Positions 58,335-64,000 of a stretch of DNA of 64,000 nucleotides are shown one piece after another. The position numbers and the translations under genes are program-made. The notes under the pieces were generated by a model. That model was given only the letters and a program-made list of their open reading frames with translations, made no database searches and was not told the origin of the DNA. The DNA lies in the NCBI GenBank assembly GCA_021209875.1, contig JAGYVD010000007.1, positions 1,054,001-1,118,000 of the forward strand, written 5' to 3'. The first letter of the stretch is position 1. Each line of letters begins with the position of its first letter. Source of the stretch: Rosellinia necatrix (lineage: Eukaryota; Ascomycota; Sordariomycetes; Xylariales; Xylariaceae).

Positions 58335-59966
58335 ATGCCGACGGTTCACCTGCTCGACTATGTCGCGGGCAATGTACGGTCCCTTGTGAATGCGATTGAG
58401 AAGACGGGATACAGCGTAGAGTGGGTGCGGACGCCGGAGGAGGTAGCAAACGCCGATAAGCTCATCCTGCCGGGTGTGGGACACTTCGGCCACTGCCTCA
58501 GCCAGCTTGCCTCAGCTGGATACCTGCCCGCCATAAGAGCGCACATCGACGCTGGGAAGCCGTTCATGGGGATATGCGTGGGGCTGCAGGCATTGTTCGA
58601 GCGATCGTCCGAAGACCCCGGCGTGGCTGGACTGGGGTTGATAAAGGGGGAGCTGAACCGGTTCGACAACACCGACAAGGCTGTGCCGCACATCGGCTGG
58701 AACGGCGCCAACGCCTCGGACAAGAGCTTGTACGATCTCCGGCCGGACAGCAAGTACTACTACGTCCACTCCTACAAATACCCTTACATAAAGGGAGAGC
58801 TTGAGGGCCAAGGCTGGGCGGTGGCTACGGCAACATACGGGGAGGAAACGTTCGTCGGTGCCGTAGCGAAGGGGAATGTGTTAGCGACGCAATTCCACCC
58901 CGAGAAGAGTGGTGTCGCCGGTTTGCGTGTCTTGAAGGCATTCCTGACGGGCGAGGGCGAGAAGATGTTGGGCCAAGCAGCGATAGGGCACGCGTCGACT
59001 GGCGGGCTCACACGGCGCGTGATCGCGTGTCTCGACGTGCGCGCGAACGACCAAGGCGATCTCGTTGTGACCAAAGGCGACCAGTACGACGTGCGGGAAA
59101 AGGGCGATGACCGGAATGTGCGGAATCTAGGCAAGCCCGTGGAGATGGCCAAGAAGTACTACGAGCAAGGGGCCGACGAAGTGACGTTCCTCAACATCAC
59201 GAGCTTCCGCGACTGCCCGCTGGCCGACCTTCCCATGCTTGAGATCCTCCGACGCACGTCCGAGACCGTCTTTGTACCGCTGACCATTGGTGGCGGCATC
59301 CGGGACACGGTAGACACGGACGGCACCAAGGTCAGCGCCCTAGAGATCGCCACCATGTACTTCAAGAGCGGTGCCGACAAGGTATCCATCGGGTCCGACG
59401 CCGTCCTGGCGGCCGAGGAATACTACGCTGTCGGGCGCAAGCTGTGGGGGAACACGGCCATCGAGCAGATTTCCAAGGCGTACGGCAACCAGGCCGTCGT
59501 CGTGAGCATCGATCCGAAGCGTGTGTATGTACCCAAGCTTGACGCGACGCGACACAACACGCTGCGCACGCGTTTCCCGTCCTCCCGTGGTGAGGAGTAC
59601 TGTTGGTATGCCTGCACCATCAAAGGCGGCCGCGAAACGCGCGATATGGATGTCGTCGAGCTTGCCCAGGCGGTCGAGGCCATGGGTGCTGGCGAGCTCT
59701 TGCTCAACTGCATCGACCGCGATGGCACCAACAACGGTTTCGACTTGGAGCTTATCGCTCAAGTAAAGGCTGCCGTGCATATCCCCGTCATCGCGTCCAG
59801 TGGTGCTGGCAACCCAACTCATTTCGAGCAGGTGTTCCGAGAGACGACCACAGACGCCGCGTTAGGCGCTGGCATGTTCCATAGGGGCGAGTACACGGTG
59901 CAGCAAGTCAAAGACCACCTCGCGACAGCAGGGCTAGAGGTGCGGCAATTCGAGAGCGAGTTATAA
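58335..59966 (+). CDS. HIS7: Imidazole glycerol phosphate synthase, bifunctional HisH-HisF
   Basis: A 543-residue intronless protein. The start at 58335 gives MPTVHLLDYVAGNVRSL, the usual fungal N-terminus. Residues 1-210 are a class I glutamine amidotransferase with nucleophile Cys81 in GICVGLQ, His188 and Glu190 in FHPEKSG. Residues about 230-543 are the HisF barrel, with catalytic aspartates in IACLDVRAND and NCIDRDGTNNG. Ammonia made by the first domain travels to the second, which converts PRFAR to imidazole glycerol phosphate and AICAR in histidine synthesis. Upstream there is a Gcn4-type site. It converges with the antizyme gene. Confidence 0.97.
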   Translation: MPTVHLLDYVAGNVRSLVNAIEKTGYSVEWVRTPEEVANADKLILPGVGHFGHCLSQLASAGYLPAIRAHIDAGKPFMGICVGLQALFERSSEDPGVAGLGLIKGELNRFDNTDKAVPHIGWNGANASDKSLYDLRPDSKYYYVHSYKYPYIKGELEGQGWAVATATYGEETFVGAVAKGNVLATQFHPEKSGVAGLRVLKAFLTGEGEKMLGQAAIGHASTGGLTRRVIACLDVRANDQGDLVVTKGDQYDVREKGDDRNVRNLGKPVEMAKKYYEQGADEVTFLNITSFRDCPLADLPMLEILRRTSETVFVPLTIGGGIRDTVDTDGTKVSALEIATMYFKSGADKVSIGSDAVLAAEEYYAVGRKLWGNTAIEQISKAYGNQAVVVSIDPKRVYVPKLDATRHNTLRTRFPSSRGEEYCWYACTIKGGRETRDMDVVELAQAVEAMGAGELLLNCIDRDGTNNGFDLELIAQVKAAVHIPVIASSGAGNPTHFEQVFRETTTDAALGAGMFHRGEYTVQQVKDHLATAGLEVRQFESEL

Positions 59967-60359
59967 TATTTAGACCTATCCTCGCGGTTCTAGCGCTGCA
60001 CGTCACATTATAAACGGCGTCGGCAGCTCACATGTGATAACGTATGAAAGGCATCACTGGAGAATTCAAGTAGACAACTTGGGTGTATATTGATATTGAG
60101 AGAAAAGCTATAACTTTTGGCTTGTAGAATTGCAAATGCGGATCAGTCCGTGGAACTCCGATACTCTTCACATGGTGCATGCTTTTCCGTTCCCATGATC
60201 CACGCACAATGCGGAATGCTGAACGAGACCGAGCGCAAAGAGCGCTAACGCCAAAAATGAGGGTGTAACCCGAGACAACCCTGGCTTCCCTAACCGTTTG
60301 CTGCAAAAAGAAAGAGAGGAATCAAGCCGTGGCTTGTAGTTGAAGATATCTTGGAGGGA
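59967..60359. other. Convergent 3' region of HIS7 and antizyme
   Basis: A 92-codon reverse frame here (60028-60306) is preceded by an acceptor-like CTTTTTGCAG, but it matches no known domain. It is not called a gene. Confidence 0.45.
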
Positions 60360-61296
60360 TTAGACCTCCATCCCTAAAAATAGCCATTTGTCGCTGATCA
60401 TATCGAGTTCTTCCGACCAATGGTCAAGTGTAGTCAGTTCGAAGCCGACCCACTGCAAACTTCGCAACAATGAGTTCGCGTAGTCTTCTGGCATGTGTCG
60501 GTCCATGCAGATGACAATGTCAGAGCATCCCAACGGACCATCAGCCAGCTCGATCAAAGCAATGAGTGCTTGCTTCAGATCCTGGCCGACGAGTCCGCTA
60601 TCGAAGAATGCAAATAGTGACTTTTCGTTGTCCTTTTCGGCTACGAAAGCTCGGAAGCTCGCGCCTCCCGCGTAGTCCCAGAATTCCATCCATCCCTTGA
60701 CGTCGGCGGTGGCGGTTAGGCCACCGGGCGACAGTGAAGATGGCGGCATGGGAGGGTACTCGTCGGGCGGCGTGAGCATACCATTAACACCAGTCAGGCA
60801 GGAGCCGTTACCGACCGCGTTCCGCTCACCTTGGAACACGGCCCTCATGGTCTCGCAAAAGAATCTCTCACATTCTTCCCTGATCTGAAATGTTGCCCCC
60901 CCCCTCGGCGGCTGGTGGTGGTGCGGCGGCTCGTCATGGCATTGTCTGAGCTGCGCTTCTTAGGCTTGGGCTGTAGAGCGAGCTCGTTAGACGAGGTGAT
61001 GGCCGCGAGGGGGGGGCTTGAAGGGGGGGGGATGGTAGTCCTGAGATAGGAACCTCAGGAATACCACTCGGCCCCTAAATGCATCTTTTCGTCAGCGCAC
61101 TGCATGCCATCACGGTAGATAAATCACATTTAGAGGGGTCTCTCTTACCTGCAGCCCCGGTAGTGCAGTAATGGATACCCTTGAGCGAGGCAGCGGAGTC
61201 GACCAGATAGCAACTGGCGAGGACATTCACCTGACGGGTAACGTCCTCGCCGTAGCAATTACTACTACTCTTGTTACTGTTTTTCATTGGCGCCAT
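60360..61296 (-). CDS. OAZ1: Ornithine decarboxylase antizyme (programmed +1 frameshift)
   Basis: Two exons (61149-61296, 60360-61074). The first ORF, MAPMKNSNKS...YCTTGAAG-AEWYS, stops at TCC-TGA (61055-61060). The second ORF has the antizyme fold: the segment REECERFFCETMRAVFQGERN, then DVKGWMEFWDYAGGASFRAFVAE, SLFAFFDSGLVGQDLKQALIALIELAD, CSDIVICMDRH and LQWVGFELTTLD, ending WLFLGMEV. Antizyme binds ornithine decarboxylase monomers and sends them to the proteasome; high polyamines raise frameshifting and close the loop. Between the frameshift site and the fold, homopolymers of nine G/C bases at 61023-61031 and 60896-60904 each break the frame by one base, so the locus as given cannot be read through. 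Confidence 0.9.
61055..61060 (-). promoter_or_regulatory. Antizyme +1 ribosomal frameshift site (TCC-TGA)
   Basis: In the spliced frame the codons are GCC GAG TGG TAT TCC TGA. TCC-TGA is the shift site of animal and many fungal antizymes. Skipping one base gives GAG GTT CCT ATC, which starts the second ORF. The intron acceptor lies only about 14 bases upstream of the shift codon. Confidence 0.85.
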
Positions 61297-63243
61297 TATT
61301 GATAGGCTCCAGGTTTGTCGATGGGCGCTGAGGTTCTGTGTGATTGGGAGGTTCCTCGGAACGAAGGAGACAAGTGGCCGTTTATATGGGAGTCGGGTTT
61401 TAGGTTTTCAATTGAAATATAGTTCGCGACACAGTTCGAGTTTACTTGATTCGTTGCGGTGGTGACTGGGTTATTCTGGTCTGCGATGTACCTAGACTAG
61501 CCAGGTTGGTTGGTTGGTGGTTGATTCCGCAGTGTTTGAGCAAAGTGGCAACGGGAAAAGACTCAGAGGGAGATGAGTGGAGGCGGCTCAACTGATAAAG
61601 AAGAAACGGATGGGGGCGGTCAAGAAGCTGGGCGTTTCCGACAAAGCCAAGTCTAGGCTAGCGTCATTTCTGGAAACGGCGGCACACATTAGCACAGCCA
61701 AAGCACAGGCTGTAGTTACACTGTGCCACGTTCTGATGAAAGAGCTGGTAACTGTCCAATCACTTGCCAAACTGCAGCACACACCATCCCTGTATGGCGT
61801 CTGTATGGTCCCTGCACCCCGCAGGGTATCCACAGTCCCATCACGTGGACTCCTGATTGATCAAACCACCAACCTAAAAGGACCAGAGGGCGATCAATCA
61901 ATAAGCCTTGATACTGAGCATGATACCTACACTACAGAGCAGATACAGAGGAAGCCATCATTATTACGCCACTCTCCCCATATTTATACTGCCTATATCT
62001 ATCCTACAAATCCGCGGGCATCACGGGAGTGGCTCTACCCTCCCAAAAAAAAAAAAAAAAAAAGGTCGACACCAGTTCCAAGAATAGCAGCCACTGACTA
62101 GTCTTACACAGTGAATTTACAAAAGTCACACTGTATGACATAGTGTACTTGGAAGTCTAGATTGCCTGATATGCACATATCTACACATAAAGCTAGAAGC
62201 CTGGGTGCCTGCCTAAGTAGTTTGACTTCCCACCGTGGCTACCTACCTATTAATTCTCGGCTGTTACTCAGACGCCCAACTCTCGTGCAGCCAGACCAAA
62301 GGTTAGTACACCCATGATATGCGGGACACTCCAATAGGCTCAGAGCGCCGTCTAAAAATGACACGGATGCCCAACAAGAAGCAAGCGAGAGTTTGGCTCG
62401 GGTCAGATCGGGCACCTACCCTCTGCCTGCATTCATATCCCATTCGAAAGTTGCCTAAAGCGAATAATTAGCTTGTCCCTTCCCAGCCGATCCGGTCGAT
62501 GGCACTGTCAACAACCGTGCGCAAACGCCTCCAGGGATAATATAATGGAAAGGGGTCTTGGCATAACACACGACACAACTCATAATCCCAAAGTATGGTA
62601 GATACCCAGTAGAAGGTAGGTAAGGTAGTCACACCTGGGGATGTATTCACGCATGCCCATGTTCAAAGGTATCGGAATATCAGGCCTTACTTACGTCTTC
62701 TGGCCAGGCACAGCACCGAGACAAATCATCGAGGCAAATGTAACCAAATATTACAAGTATTCGCGAGCTCCCATCTAGGAATGGAGTTCGCCCACTAGGA
62801 ATCATAGCTAAGCGAATATCCAAACTAATCGCGACCCAGGAAGACAGGAATGGTACGCATCATTGGGTCGGGATGATGGAGAAGCCTCCCCAACACCCGG
62901 TCAGTGCCGCTTGGCGGTACCACGAATCAATCGCCCACTGGCATATCGCCAACTAGCGGGGTCATCGGCCCTTCCGGGGCAACAGGTGCCATCCCTCGAA
63001 ACACATCCAATTCACATCTTTATTCTATGAAGAAGACGAAGAAGGCAGAGTGGACGTTGTCACGCTATAATTTGCTCAGGTATACGTAGACAGACAAACG
63101 GACGCACGGCTTGGCAAACAACATAGCACTATCCCCTTCGCTTGTTATCGTTACATTTACACGCGATGCCCAGTTACAGGTAAACGTCACGACAGTTACC
63201 CCGAAGATGACACAACAGCACACCGCCAAGGACGACAAGAGCG
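61297..63243. other. Gene-free region between antizyme and the membrane protein
   Basis: Contains the antizyme promoter and leader. A 174-codon plus-strand frame (61577-62101) that ends beyond a 19-base A run has no domain and no ATG start. It is not called. Confidence 0.5.
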
Positions 63244-63984
63244 TCACGTCGGCTGTTCTCGTTCCCTTGCTCTCTGTCCTTCACCCATAGCTTGCTTGAT
63301 ACGTACTCCCTGAACCCTCCGTGCCTGGATTCGATCGTTCAACTCTTGCTGCTTCTGCTCGGGTGCAGTAGACATCGAAACCGGCCGCACCTTTACTGTC
63401 CCTTTCGGCCTTTCCCGTCTATCTTCACGAACACTTCTTGCACTCCGCGGGCCTCGAGTCTCCTTCTCTGCCGGCACAGTGGTTTCCCTCGGCTGGCGCT
63501 TCGACTTATCACGATATCTTCCCTCTCTTCTTTCAATCCAGTACCCGGTGGCCTGGGGAACCCACTTGGCGCGTGTCAAGAACAGATAGAAGAGCACGGT
63601 GAATAACACTAGGCCGGTGATCACGCCCAAGATGATACCGGCGATCTGGCCGGCAGATAGGACAATGTAAGTCGGCGTTGACGATAGCATAGGTGCTTCC
63701 GTTAGCGCCGGTGTCGTAATTGCAATCTCGCTCGTGACGAGGGCAACGGTCGTCAATGTGACCGTCGTGGTTCTCGAGACGACAACAACAGTCGTCAAAC
63801 CGGACAGTATGTATCCAGGCGCCAGGCTTGTCGACTGGTTGTAGAGCGGGCTCTTCGAACTTGTCGGATAGTCATCCTCGGATCGAATCCCTATTGGGGC
63901 CTCAAAGGCTAGGGGTGCGGGAAAGGAGGTGCCCTCCGGGGTAGGAGCTGATGCGAGAGCGCTGGTGAGTTTCGAGAAAGTCAT
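63244..63984 (-). CDS. Single-pass membrane protein with Ser/Thr-rich ectodomain
   Basis: A 246-residue frame starting at ATG 63984, close to the window end. Residues about 1-108 are Ser/Thr/Pro-rich with runs of Val and Thr. A clear transmembrane helix (IAGIILGVITGLVLFTVLFYLFL) at about 113-135 is followed by a highly basic cytosolic tail (RDKSKRQPRET, RSVREDRRERPKG, KQQELNDRIQARRVQGVRIKQ). There is no obvious signal peptide, so the order fits a type III or sensor-like protein; such fungal proteins are often annotated as hypothetical. An upstream exon outside the window cannot be excluded. Confidence 0.65.
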   Translation of the reverse strand: MTFSKLTSALASAPTPEGTSFPAPLAFEAPIGIRSEDDYPTSSKSPLYNQSTSLAPGYILSGLTTVVVVSRTTTVTLTTVALVTSEIAITTPALTEAPMLSSTPTYIVLSAGQIAGIILGVITGLVLFTVLFYLFLTRAKWVPQATGYWIERREGRYRDKSKRQPRETTVPAEKETRGPRSARSVREDRRERPKGTVKVRPVSMSTAPEQKQQELNDRIQARRVQGVRIKQAMGEGQRAREREQPT

Positions 63985-64000
63985 TTCTATTCATCAAACA

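Noticed and set aside
60028..60306. A 92-codon minus-strand frame after the antizyme stop, preceded by a strong acceptor-like CTTTTTGCAG
   Set aside because: Joining it to the antizyme would use a poor GTCTAA donor inside the normal C-terminus, and the translated sequence matches nothing known.
61577..62101. A 174-codon frame ending past a 19-base A run, suggesting a retroposed copy
   Set aside because: No ATG start, no domain and no target-site duplication was found; the A run alone is common in this window.

Overview
The window is nuclear DNA of a filamentous ascomycete, most likely a Sordariomycete. Genes are compact and mostly monocistronic, on both strands. Introns are short (about 48-340 bp) with GTRNGT-like donors, CTRAY-like branch sites and YAG acceptors. 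The gene set is fungal: GH72 glucanosyltransferase, IGO1/endosulfine, BZZ1, bifunctional HIS7, antizyme, Iec3 and a 2EXR protein. I placed exon borders by eye, so they are predictions. No rRNA, CRISPR array, intact transposon or convincing tRNA was seen.

Layout. 1-8.2 kb: a KduD-like sugar-acid dehydrogenase (+) converges on a four-exon D-galactonate dehydratase (-), a likely sugar-acid catabolic pair; then mitochondrial GUF1 (-). 8.7-20.5 kb: an ERCC6L2-like SNF2 ATPase (+), a secreted cysteine-rich PIR/But2-like wall protein (+), a TauD/TfdA dioxygenase (+) and a GPI-anchored GH72 enzyme (-). 20.5-24.4 kb is gene-free, with dense TACCTAGGTA-type motifs and an AT-rich block. 24.4-30.2 kb: a SET-domain protein with a signal peptide (-), a tiny membrane protein (-) and BZZ1 (-). 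31.9-35.8 kb: an F-box/ankyrin protein (+) and a BTB protein with a recent 204-bp internal duplication (+). 36.9-47.2 kb: a CE1 esterase, a GNAT acetyltransferase, a VPS62-domain protein, an MFS sugar porter with a frame problem at one splice junction, and a 2EXR protein (all +). 49-56 kb: IGO1 (+), MYG1 (-), INO80 subunit Iec3 (+) and the SPOUT methyltransferase SFM1 (+). 56.3-64 kb: a TFIIIC triple-barrel subunit (-) divergent from HIS7 (+), ornithine decarboxylase antizyme (-) and a single-pass membrane protein (-).

The most unusual locus is the antizyme. A short first ORF ends at TCC-TGA, the classic +1 programmed frameshift context, so synthesis should respond to polyamines. Downstream, two nine-base homopolymer runs each leave the frame one base short, which points to assembly errors or real decay. 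HIS7 carries a Gcn4/CPC1-type TGAGTCA site about 220 bp upstream of its start. Most genes are unrelated housekeeping or accessory functions; apart from the sugar-acid pair I see no metabolic gene cluster.
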